Below are positions 1 to 7,202 of a stretch of DNA of 64,000 nucleotides, in pieces. Under the pieces are notes generated by a model. The model had not been told where the DNA came from. It ran no database searches and worked only from the letters and a program-made list of their open reading frames with translations. A program made the position numbers and the translations under genes. Location: the NCBI RefSeq assembly GCF_018555685.1, contig NZ_JAFLWW010000002.1, positions 310,001 through 374,000 of the forward strand. The letters run 5' to 3'. Numbering within the stretch: position 1 is the stretch's first letter; every line of letters begins with the position of its first letter. The stretch comes from Aminobacter anthyllidis. Lineage in GTDB: Bacteria; Pseudomonadota; Alphaproteobacteria; Rhizobiales; Rhizobiaceae.

Positions 1-234
1 CAGCGCCTTGACGATGTCGAGCTTGGACATCGAGCCGGAGAGCTCGGAGCGTAGTGCCGCGGCGCGGGCCGAACCCTTGATCGCGGCGATGTTGAACCAC
101 TTGTGGGCGGCAACGACGTCGACTTCGCAATCGCGGCCGGTCGCATACATCATGCCCAATTCGAGAAGAATGTCGGCCTGAGCGGTGGTTCCCATCGCGC
201 CGAAGCCAGCCTCAAAGATTTCGAAACGTGCCAT
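1..234 (-). CDS. Sel1-like repeat protein, C-terminus outside window
   Basis: The first 78 codons of a gene running off the left edge. The visible part contains a Sel1/TPR-like unit: LELGMMYATGRDCEVDVVAA, then AHKWFNIAAIKG, the Rhizobiales variant of the YxxGxGVxxDxxxAxxWxxxAA pattern. Such small helical-repeat proteins are usually cytoplasmic and act as scaffolds; no enzymatic role is implied. The ATG at 232-234 is the first start in the frame, about 440 bases from the divergent DUF2147 gene. The family call is fairly safe; the function is unknown. Confidence 0.75.
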   Translation of the reverse strand, partial: MARFEIFEAGFGAMGTTAQADILLELGMMYATGRDCEVDVVAAHKWFNIAAIKGSARAAALRSELSGSMSKLDIVKAL

Positions 235-672
235 TTTCTTATCCCCTGCCTGTCTCCTGAGAGCCGGCTCGCTGGTGTCCCGGAGCTGCCCTTTCGATGC
301 TTTTGAGGATGCCGTGGAGCTTTGAATCCGCCGTTAAATGGCGTGCTTAACTCGAAGAAAACAAACCTAAAACAAAGGGTAAACCTCGGAATTCATTAAG
401 GATAGGAGTCCTTGCGCCGGCTGGAATTTGAAGAAAATGCGATGAAAATTTGCCGCTGCGCGGATAAGTCTTTGATAACCACGCGAAGCATTGATCCGCC
501 GCCATCGATGAACTTTGCCGCGCCGGTGGCGCCTTTTGGGGCTCTCAAAAAGGCTTGCAACTTCCGCTGCGGCACCACTTTCGTTTTGCCGAGAGCTGCA
601 TTACGCTTACGTTTGCGTAAACGTCAGGCAGGGAGAGTGCCTGTGAGCAACATTTCAACCGGGAGGACTTCA
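235..672. other. Divergent intergenic region
   Basis: About 440 bases between the Sel1-like gene and the DUF2147 gene with no convincing coding frame; the short open frames here lack ribosome sites and family features. It contains an AT-rich stretch (about 335-400) suited to promoters and a TTACG dyad at 607-620, listed separately. No tRNA or small-RNA structure was recognised. Confidence 0.5.
607..620. promoter_or_regulatory. TTACG-N4-CGTAA operator-like dyad
   Basis: The sequence TTACGTTTGCGTAA lies 53 bases upstream of the DUF2147 start. Its half-sites TTACG/CGTAA match the perfect palindrome at 9028-9041 upstream of the ETF-QO gene. The form resembles MerR-family operators of the LiuR type that control branched-chain amino acid and fatty acid catabolism; that link is inference. 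Confidence 0.4.
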
Positions 673-1014
673 ATGCTTCGCAAGATGAGCCTGGCCATCG
701 CGGCCACCATGATGATGGCCGGTGCGGCCTATGCCGATCCGATCGAAGGCAACTGGAAGACGGAAGCCGGGTCGACCGCTGCCATCGCGCCCTGCGGCGG
801 CAGCTTCTGCATCACGCTGAAGGACGGCAAGCACGCCGGCAAGAAGATCGGCACGTTCAACGCCAATGGCGGCACCTATGCCGGCAAGATCACCGACCCG
901 GCCAACGACAAGACCTATACCGGCAAGGCTTCGGTGGCCGGTTCGACGCTCAAGATGAGCGGCTGCGTGCTCGGCGGCCTGATCTGCAAGACGCAGAACT
1001 GGAAGAAGCTGTAA
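673..1014 (+). CDS. DUF2147 family exported protein
   Basis: 113 residues. An N-terminal signal peptide (about 1-21, ending AAYA) precedes a compact domain with the GNWKT start, an Asp-rich turn and a final QNWKK, as in DUF2147 proteins, thought to be small periplasmic beta-barrel-like proteins. Two Cys (CGGSFC) and a further pair near the C-terminus could form disulphides in the periplasm. The frame is open further upstream, but the ATG at 673 has a strong GGGAGGA site and begins the signal peptide. The gene stands alone and meets the convergent glutathione transferase gene across an inverted repeat. Substrate and role are unknown. Confidence 0.85.
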   Translation: MLRKMSLAIAATMMMAGAAYADPIEGNWKTEAGSTAAIAPCGGSFCITLKDGKHAGKKIGTFNANGGTYAGKITDPANDKTYTGKASVAGSTLKMSGCVLGGLICKTQNWKKL

Positions 1015-1020
1015 AAGCGA

Positions 1021-1107
1021 GCGAATAGGGAATAGCGAAGAGTGAGTAGGGATTGGGAGAAGGCACGCTGAGCGCGGCCTCCCCCATTCGCTACTCGCTA
1101 TTCACTC
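1021..1107. repeat. Low-complexity inverted repeat between convergent genes
   Basis: Two arms built from AATAGCGAATAG-like units face each other: the left arm (about 1021-1058) reads GCGAATAGGGAATAGCGA and the right arm (about 1084-1107), reverse complemented, reads GTGAATAGCGAGTAGCGA. They can form a long imperfect hairpin and probably act as a bidirectional terminator for the DUF2147 and glutathione transferase genes. The monotonous unit suggests a dispersed intergenic repeat family. Confidence 0.5.
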
Positions 1108-1109
1108 CT

Positions 1110-1832
1110 TCACGCCCTCGCACGCTGCCCGAACAGCACCTTCTGGGCTTCCTTGTCGTCGGCGAGATTGCGGCGATGGTCTTCGCCGATCGTCAGGCCG
1201 CGAACGACAGCCGGACGGGCCAGAAGCGTATCGAACCAGCGCTTGAGATGCGGGAAGTCGTCGATTTCCTGGCCTTGGTTCTTGTAGGGCTTGACCCAGC
1301 CGAGCGAGGCGATGTCGGCGATCGAATAGTCGCCGGCCAGGAACTCACGATCGGCGAGGCGCTTGTTCATCACGCCATAGAGGCGATTGACCTCGTTGGT
1401 GTAGCGGTCGATGCCATAGGCGATCTTTTCCGGCGCGTACTGCCGGAAGTGATGGGCCTGGCCGGCCATCGGGCCGAGGCCACCAACCTGCCAGAACAGC
1501 CACTGATCGACCTCGGCGCGGCCGCGCTCGTCGGCCGGATAAAGCTTGCCGAACTTGCGGCCGAGATACTGCAGGATGGCGCCGGATTCAAAGATCGAGA
1601 TCGGCTCGCCACCCCACTTGCCGTCGGCGGTCGGCCCTTCAGGGTCGACAATGGCTGGCATGCGGTTGTTGGGCGCAATCTTGAGGAATGACGGCTCGAA
1701 CTGCTCACCCTTGCCGATGTTGATGTATTTGACCGTGTAGGGAACACCAAGTTCCTCCAGCATGATCGAGATCTTCCAGCCGTTGGGCGTGGGCCAGTAA
1801 TAGAGTTCGATCGGCAATGTCTGGCTGATCAT
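1110..1832 (-). CDS. Glutathione S-transferase family protein, Nu-class-like
   Basis: 240 residues. The N-terminal thioredoxin-like half contains LYYWPTPNGWKISIMLEELG, the signature seen in Nu-class enzymes such as YfcG and YghU, where the Thr and Asn of the TPNG turn replace the usual catalytic Tyr or Ser; those relatives are glutathione-dependent disulphide reductases. FESGAILQYL is the usual glutathione gamma-Glu binding segment. The C-terminal half is all-helical and ends in FDTLLARPAVVRG. Start chosen at 1832 because GGAGA sits just upstream; an upstream in-frame ATG at 1889 lacks this. Cytoplasmic, monocistronic. Confidence 0.88.
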   Translation of the reverse strand: MISQTLPIELYYWPTPNGWKISIMLEELGVPYTVKYINIGKGEQFEPSFLKIAPNNRMPAIVDPEGPTADGKWGGEPISIFESGAILQYLGRKFGKLYPADERGRAEVDQWLFWQVGGLGPMAGQAHHFRQYAPEKIAYGIDRYTNEVNRLYGVMNKRLADREFLAGDYSIADIASLGWVKPYKNQGQEIDDFPHLKRWFDTLLARPAVVRGLTIGEDHRRNLADDKEAQKVLFGQRARA

Positions 1833-2005
1833 TCCGCAGTCTCCGTTGGTGAACGATGCTCTGGAGATATGCGTAGCGGGGCGAAACACAACCCTGAAGA
1901 CACATTAAGGCCCGTCAATAAATTTGAACCGAAGATGAACGGAGGTCTCAGAACCCGTTCAGTCGCAGCCTGGCATAGTCCGCTCCATTGAAGGGGAAGA
2001 CACCA

Positions 2006-2176
2006 ATGCTCGCTCGCCGGTTCACCATCGTCTGTCTGCTGAGTGCCTTGTTCGGGATCATGTTCGCGACGCTGGTGGCAGAAACCAGCCGCCCGGCGCG
2101 GTCCTGGGAGATCGACAGCCTCGTGCCTTGCACCATCGAAAACGGAATGACCTGCAAACCGCCACTGACGAAGTAA
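2006..2176 (+). CDS. Small hypothetical membrane or exported protein
   Basis: 56 residues with an N-terminal hydrophobic segment (ARRFTIVCLLSALFGIMFAT) that is either an uncleaved anchor or a signal peptide, then a short tail with two Cys. The ATG at 2006 has GAAGGGGAAGA upstream, a good ribosome site. No family is recognised. It lies 33 bases before another small hydrophobic-start gene, and the two may be co-transcribed. Existence is supported by the ribosome site and the membrane segment only. Confidence 0.45.
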   Translation: MLARRFTIVCLLSALFGIMFATLVAETSRPARSWEIDSLVPCTIENGMTCKPPLTK

Positions 2177-2209
2177 CGAAACAACGCAAACCCAAGAGAA
2201 GCAACGCCA

Positions 2210-2404
2210 ATGACCCGCACCGCAACCCAGATCATCAAGACGCTCCGGCTCCTGCCGCGCGCCGCGCTGATCCTGATGGTTCTCGCCGCCCCGGTGCTGG
2301 CCGTTCCGCAGCTGCGCGCCGACAACGGCTCGACGATCGAAGCTCCTGCCGCCCGCAAGAGCGGCGTCGGCTTCGTGCTCCTGGTCAGCCTGCAGCGCAG
2401 CTGA
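2210..2404 (+). CDS. Small hypothetical membrane protein
   Basis: 64 residues with a basic N-terminus, a hydrophobic segment (RAALILMVLAAPVLAV) that may be a signal peptide, a polar stretch and a second short hydrophobic run (GVGFVLLVSL) near the C-terminus. AAGAGAAG lies upstream of the ATG. It sits between the 56-residue gene and amn, on the same strand. No homology is recognised, and it could be non-coding. Confidence 0.4.
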   Translation: MTRTATQIIKTLRLLPRAALILMVLAAPVLAVPQLRADNGSTIEAPAARKSGVGFVLLVSLQRS

Positions 2405-2468
2405 GGGATTTGCTGATCGCGCAGCGAGCCCCCCTCGCAGCCGTCATGATTGATCTCTATAATAGGTC

Positions 2469-3971
2469 ATGGAAAAGCGAATCTATCCTCAACCTATCGA
2501 ATCGATCTCTTCACCGCTGCCGTTTCCACGGCAGAGCTTTACTGATGCTGCCGAGGCGGTTGCTGCCTTGCAGGCGCTTTACGAGCGCAACACTGCCTTC
2601 CTGCGCGAGGCCTTCGCTTCGCTCGCAGCCGGGGCCGACACCAATGTGCGGTTCCGCGCCTTCTATCCCGAAATCGGGGTCACCACGACGTCCTATTCAC
2701 AGGTCGACTCCCGCCAGGCCTACGGCCATATGCCGACGCCGGGACATTTCTCGACGACGATCACCCGGCCGGACCTGTTCCAGAGCTACCTCACCGAACA
2801 ATTGCGCCTGATCATGCGCAATCACGGCGGCCCGGTGACTGTGTCGGAATCGACGACGCCGATCCCGCTGCATTTCGCCTTCCTCGAGGGCACCCATGTC
2901 GACGGTGCTGCCGCCGACCGCATTCAGCGGCCGATCCGCGACCTGTTCGACGTGCCCGATCTCGACGGCACCGACGACCATATCGCAAACGGCACGTTTG
3001 AGATCATGCCGGGCGAGTCCAGGCCGCTGGCGCCATTCACCGCCCAGCGTATCGACTATTCGCTGCACCGGCTGTCGCATTACACGGCGACGACGCCGCA
3101 ACACTTCCAGAACTTCGTGCTGTTCACCAACTACCAGTTCTACATCGACGAGTTCGTCGTGCTGGCCCGCGACCTGATGGCCAAGGGTGGCGGCGGCTAT
3201 ACGGAATTCGTCGAGCCGGGCGGCTTGGTGACCAAGGCAGGCGACACGGCACCTTCCGAAGGCACAGCCGCGGCGCGGCTGCCACAGATGCCGGCCTACC
3301 ACCTGAAGAAACCTGGCCATGCCGGCATCACCATGATCAACATAGGTGTCGGCCCTTCCAACGCCAAGACCATCACCGACCACGTCGCCGTGCTCAGGCC
3401 GCATGCCTGGCTGATGCTTGGCCACTGCGCCGGCCTACGCAACACCCAGGCGCTGGGCGACTATGTGCTGGCACATGCCTATGTCCGCGAGGACCACGTG
3501 CTCGACGACGACTTGCCGGTGTGGATCCCGATCCCGCCGCTGGCCGAGGTCCAGGTGGCACTCCAGGAGGCGGTCGCCGAGGTGACGGGGCTGTCCGGCT
3601 ACGACCTCAAGCGCATCATGCGGACAGGCACCGTTGCGACCATCGACAACCGCAACTGGGAACTGCGCGACCAGCGCGGCCCGGTGCAGCGGCTGTCGCA
3701 GTCACGCGCCATCGCACTCGACATGGAATCGGCGACGATCGCCGCCAACGGCTTCCGCTTCCGCGTGCCCTACGGCACGCTGCTGTGCGTTTCCGACAAG
3801 CCGCTACATGGCGAACTCAAGCTGCCCGGAATGGCGACCGAGTTCTACAAGCGGCAGGTGGCGCAGCATCTGACCATCGGCATCCGCGCCATGGAGAAGC
3901 TGGCCGAAATGCCCAATGAACGGCTGCATTCGCGCAAGCTGCGCAGCTTCGCCGAGACCGCGTTCCAGTAA
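2469..3971 (+). CDS. amn: AMP nucleosidase
   Basis: 500 residues, the usual length for the enzyme that cleaves AMP to adenine and ribose 5-phosphate (EC 3.2.2.4), a cytoplasmic purine-salvage and adenylate-control step. The N-terminal regulatory half includes RFRAFYPEIGVTTTSYSQVD and GHFSTTITRPDLF; the C-terminal half is the nucleoside phosphorylase-like catalytic domain with INIGVGPSNAKTITDHVAVL, MLGHCAGLR, and the ALDMESATIAANGFRFRVPY segment with CVSDKPLHGELK that binds the ribose and base. Monocistronic, convergent with the next gene. Confidence 0.95.
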   Translation: MEKRIYPQPIESISSPLPFPRQSFTDAAEAVAALQALYERNTAFLREAFASLAAGADTNVRFRAFYPEIGVTTTSYSQVDSRQAYGHMPTPGHFSTTITRPDLFQSYLTEQLRLIMRNHGGPVTVSESTTPIPLHFAFLEGTHVDGAAADRIQRPIRDLFDVPDLDGTDDHIANGTFEIMPGESRPLAPFTAQRIDYSLHRLSHYTATTPQHFQNFVLFTNYQFYIDEFVVLARDLMAKGGGGYTEFVEPGGLVTKAGDTAPSEGTAAARLPQMPAYHLKKPGHAGITMINIGVGPSNAKTITDHVAVLRPHAWLMLGHCAGLRNTQALGDYVLAHAYVREDHVLDDDLPVWIPIPPLAEVQVALQEAVAEVTGLSGYDLKRIMRTGTVATIDNRNWELRDQRGPVQRLSQSRAIALDMESATIAANGFRFRVPYGTLLCVSDKPLHGELKLPGMATEFYKRQVAQHLTIGIRAMEKLAEMPNERLHSRKLRSFAETAFQ

Positions 3972-3998
3972 GCTGCGGACGAACCGGCCGGCCTCAGG

Positions 3999-5159
3999 CT
4001 AGTGCTTGCGGCCGAAAACGACGGTGCGCCTGACAAAGCCGCCGCCAAAGCGCGGCGGCGATCCCGGCGAAGGATCGTCCGGCCCGCCCTCGCCCTTGCG
4101 GTAGAGTTGAAGGCTGTTGCCCACGGCCTTTGCCGTACGCTCCTTCTGCTCCCAATCGGCGATCAGTTCGCGCCGCTTGTCCCTGTCTGGTTCGACCGAG
4201 GCGGCGACGCTTCGCATACCGCCAGGAACAAGGGTGCGGGTCTCGTGTTCCATCGTGGTGTAGCTGTGCTGCCGGGAGAAGCGCAGGTTCAGCGCGTAGC
4301 TGGGCTCGCGCATCCCGATTGGATGCTGCTCGGCGGCCAGATGCCTGACGCGATAGGAATAGTCGCCGTTTTCGGGCCCGAACGTCTCATCGTCGGGGAC
4401 GATGTAGCCGTTGGGCACAAGCGCAACACGCATGAAAGCCAGCGCTGCCTCGTAGAGATCGACCCACGGAATGGGCGCGGGAGCGACATAGATTTCGCGG
4501 CCGATGTAGTCGGCACCGCCCAGGGTCAGCACGCCGGCCGGCGTCTCGCTGAAACCCGGCACCGGCTCGCCGGCGAAAAGCTTGGGATGAACGGTCAGCA
4601 TGCTTGGCTGCGGCTGGTTCAAGAACGCCGTGAACTGCTCGCCGGCGATGAGCATATTGCTCTGGGTCCAGTGGATGACGCTGGCGGGTTGCACCTTGAG
4701 CAGATGGCGGCAGACCTCACCTAGGATTTCGACCCGCATGTTGAATTCGCGAAGCGTCGCACCGGGGCGTTGCATGCCGATCTGGTTGAAGAACCCTGCA
4801 ATCTCGGGCTTGTCGGTTACGCCTCCCATGACCCCATGGTGAACCTCGACAAGGACATGGGCGGTGTGCCGGCGCACGCGCTCCCTGGCGTCCGGCATCA
4901 AAAGCGTCGTCACGGCGGATCCAAGGGTCGGAGCGAACACCGCCACATCGGCCGGGCGCGCAAAATAGGTAACCAGGATCCGGAATTCGCCGGGGCCCGC
5001 CATCAGGACGAAGTTGCGGTCCTCCTGGACGACGTTGAGTGGCAGCTGATTGTTGAGCATCGCCATGCGAAACGCATTGAGATGCATCGACGGATGGATC
5101 TCGTCGCCGCCCTCATAAAGGATCGCTGCCTGGATGTTGTTGGTGTACCTGCCGGTCAT
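3999..5159 (-). CDS. Conserved hypothetical protein, 386 aa
   Basis: A soluble protein of 386 residues with no signal peptide or membrane segment. Features seen: LYEGGDEIHPSMHLNAFRMA near the start, a central VLVEVHHGVMGGVTDKPEIAGFF, HWTQSNMLIAGEQFTAFL, and a His-rich RFSRQHSYTTMEHETRTLVPGG late in the protein, followed by a polar, Pro/Gly-rich tail. I do not recognise the family. The frame is open further upstream, but the ATG at 5159 has GAGGTG six bases before it. Neighbours are amn (convergent) and a DUF922 gene on the same strand 127 bases upstream; no shared function is evident. Confidence 0.7.
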   Translation of the reverse strand: MTGRYTNNIQAAILYEGGDEIHPSMHLNAFRMAMLNNQLPLNVVQEDRNFVLMAGPGEFRILVTYFARPADVAVFAPTLGSAVTTLLMPDARERVRRHTAHVLVEVHHGVMGGVTDKPEIAGFFNQIGMQRPGATLREFNMRVEILGEVCRHLLKVQPASVIHWTQSNMLIAGEQFTAFLNQPQPSMLTVHPKLFAGEPVPGFSETPAGVLTLGGADYIGREIYVAPAPIPWVDLYEAALAFMRVALVPNGYIVPDDETFGPENGDYSYRVRHLAAEQHPIGMREPSYALNLRFSRQHSYTTMEHETRTLVPGGMRSVAASVEPDRDKRRELIADWEQKERTAKAVGNSLQLYRKGEGGPDDPSPGSPPRFGGGFVRRTVVFGRKH

Positions 5160-5286
5160 GGTTGCACCTCGCGTCATGGCAACGGTGCCATTTGGCCGCA
5201 AAAGCGAGGTTAACTTCCAGCACAACCACAACCTGTGGTTAAAATCCCCTTGCGTCAGGTTGGACCCCAGCGCTTGCGGGCGCCAG

Positions 5287-5889
5287 CTATTGCCCGTTGA
5301 CGAAGGCCAGGATCAGCCGATGGACGTTGCCGCCGTCGTTGAGCTCGACGCGGTCGAAGTCGCTGCTTTGCTGACGTTGCGCCAGGGACGCTTCCGAAAG
5401 CGGCTTGATCATCTCCTGCCTGATCTTCTTGCAGTTCGGATCGCCTGCAACCGAGAGGCCGATCGTGGTTCGCTCGATGGTTGCGACCATGTCCTTGATC
5501 ATCTGGCCATGCACCAGCTCGTGGCGGCGGACGCCCTCGTAAAAGACATCCCAGCGCTGCTTGAGTCCGTCCGGCAAGCGTGCGGCCGGCTTGGGCAAGG
5601 TGTAGGTGATGATGAGCTTGGGCTTGGCCGAGACCAGTGTGCAGGCATCGCCCTGCGGCACGTAATTACGCTGCCAGGTGAGCTTGAAGTTCGTGAGCGC
5701 GATGGCGCGGCCGATCCCGGCCTTTGGACCGCGTTCGCCGATCGACGCGTAGAGCTCGGGGGCCGAGGTTCCGGAAACAGCGTAGGTCTTGACCTGCTCG
5801 ACGACCTGTCCGTCGGCGTGCGCGGCAACCGGGGTCATGGCGATCAGCGCCGCACATGCCCGCAGCCAGCGATGGGCGATTGATTTCAT
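5287..5889 (-). CDS. DUF922 domain zinc-protease-like exported protein
   Basis: 200 residues with a signal peptide (about 1-25, cut after AAHA). The core has the DUF922 signature: TNFKLTW near the start of the domain, Cys-containing strands (DACTLVSAKPKLIITYTLP), and the zinc-binding helix RRHELVHGQMI with HELVH as the HExxH motif; a second Cys lies near the C-terminus (DPNCKKI). Such proteins are predicted periplasmic metallopeptidases, but no substrate is established. CGGAGAA precedes the ATG at 5889. Monocistronic. Confidence 0.82.
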   Translation of the reverse strand: MKSIAHRWLRACAALIAMTPVAAHADGQVVEQVKTYAVSGTSAPELYASIGERGPKAGIGRAIALTNFKLTWQRNYVPQGDACTLVSAKPKLIITYTLPKPAARLPDGLKQRWDVFYEGVRRHELVHGQMIKDMVATIERTTIGLSVAGDPNCKKIRQEMIKPLSEASLAQRQQSSDFDRVELNDGGNVHRLILAFVNGQ

Positions 5890-6099
5890 TTAGTTCTCCG
5901 CGAGGCCAATGCGGCTGCGCATCACGAGCGCGCAGCATGCCGGTTCCGAGCCATCGGTCTCACGAGTCGCCCGGCATTTCAACCGCCGGTCAGGGACGAA
6001 GCCATGTTGCACGGCTGCGCCAACAGAGCTTTCCAGCAAGGCGCAAGCGGCCCATAATCGATCATCAATGGGCCGCATTTGTTGCTACATGAAGCTCGA

Positions 6100-7134
6100 A
6101 TGACGACGTTTTACAGATTTGGCAGGATCGCCTGCTTCCTGGCGATGATGCTTTTGTCGGTGCCGCTGGTTGCCGGGTTCTTCGGCGCCTGGCATCCCGC
6201 GCTCGACTCGTTAGCGCATTTCAGGGTGCATCTGGCGGTGCTGATGATGCTGGCGGCGTTGCCGCTGCTGCTGACGTCACTGCGCTGGCAGGCCGCTGCC
6301 GCGCTGGCATTTGGTGCGGCGGCTCTGTCCACCACCTCCAGTTCGCTGCCCTTGCCCGGGCTCGGCCCGGTGCATGCCGCGTTCCAGCCGCGCGCCGAAG
6401 GCCGGCCGGTCTACAAGATGCTGCAGATGAACCTGCGCTTCAAGAATACCGAGCCTGAGAAGGTGCTGTCGCTGGTCGGGCGCTGGCAGCCCGACGTCAT
6501 CACCTTCCAGGAGGTGTCGGCGATGTGGGAAGGCAAGCTCAAACCGCTGTTCGCGCGCTACCCCTACCGCATGATGTGCCCCTATCCGAACGGCATATTC
6601 GGCGTGGCGATCCTGTCGCGGCGGCCATTTGCCGAAGGCAGCGAGCCGCAATGCTTCGGCGAAGGCGCGCTTGCCGTCGCCAAGGTCGACTTCGGCGGCC
6701 GCGCAAGCGACATCGTTTCCATCCATCTGGGCTGGCCCTGGCCGTTCGAGCAATCGCGGCAGATTGGCGAGCTGAGCGGCAATCTCGCGGCCCTTGGCCA
6801 GAACGCCATTCTCGGCGGCGACTTCAACGCCACACCGTGGAGCGCGGCCGTGGCCCGCGTCGCCAGCATCGGCGGGCTGACACCGATGCCGGCCGCCGGC
6901 CGCACCTGGCTGACCTTCATGCTGCCCGACTTCATGCGCTTCGCGGGGCTCACCATCGACCACGTCATGGCCAAGGGCGACGTCCTGGTACACTCGGTGA
7001 CGATGGGCGAGGACGCCGGCTCGGACCATCGGCCGCTACTGGTCGAGTTCTCATTCCGGGATTCAGCAACGCATCCTGAAGACAGCGCGACCGAAACGGT
7101 GTCGACCGAAAGCGCCTCCGCACCGCGCAGCTAA
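6100..7134 (+). CDS. Membrane-anchored endonuclease/exonuclease/phosphatase family protein
   Basis: 344 residues. Three N-terminal hydrophobic segments (about 7-90) precede an EEP fold. EEP motifs in order: MNLRFKN (metal-binding Asn), VITFQEVS (metal-binding Glu), the SIHLGWP segment, GGDFNATPWS (catalytic Asp/Asn) and GSDHRPLLVEF (catalytic Asp-His). The family covers nucleases, phospholipases and sugar-phosphate phosphatases; the membrane anchor suggests action at or outside the inner membrane. The ATG at 6100 is preferred over one 21 bases upstream because it begins directly before the first membrane segment; ribosome sites are weak for both. A short Thr/Ser-rich tail follows the domain. 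Confidence 0.85.
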   Translation: MTTFYRFGRIACFLAMMLLSVPLVAGFFGAWHPALDSLAHFRVHLAVLMMLAALPLLLTSLRWQAAAALAFGAAALSTTSSSLPLPGLGPVHAAFQPRAEGRPVYKMLQMNLRFKNTEPEKVLSLVGRWQPDVITFQEVSAMWEGKLKPLFARYPYRMMCPYPNGIFGVAILSRRPFAEGSEPQCFGEGALAVAKVDFGGRASDIVSIHLGWPWPFEQSRQIGELSGNLAALGQNAILGGDFNATPWSAAVARVASIGGLTPMPAAGRTWLTFMLPDFMRFAGLTIDHVMAKGDVLVHSVTMGEDAGSDHRPLLVEFSFRDSATHPEDSATETVSTESASAPRS

Positions 7135-7138
7135 AGAA

Positions 7139-7169
7139 ACGGCCCGAAAATCGGGAGATTTCGGGCCGT
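7139..7169 (-). terminator. Rho-independent terminator between convergent genes
   Basis: A perfect 11-bp stem, ACGGCCCGAAA with TTTCGGGCCGT, and a 9-base loop lie between the EEP gene and the ETF-QO gene. Read on the minus strand the stem is followed by TTTCTTT, so it mainly terminates the ETF-QO transcript; it may act in both directions. Confidence 0.8.
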
Positions 7170-7202
7170 ATCGATTGTTGGCGTAGGGGCCAATCGGCCC
7201 GA

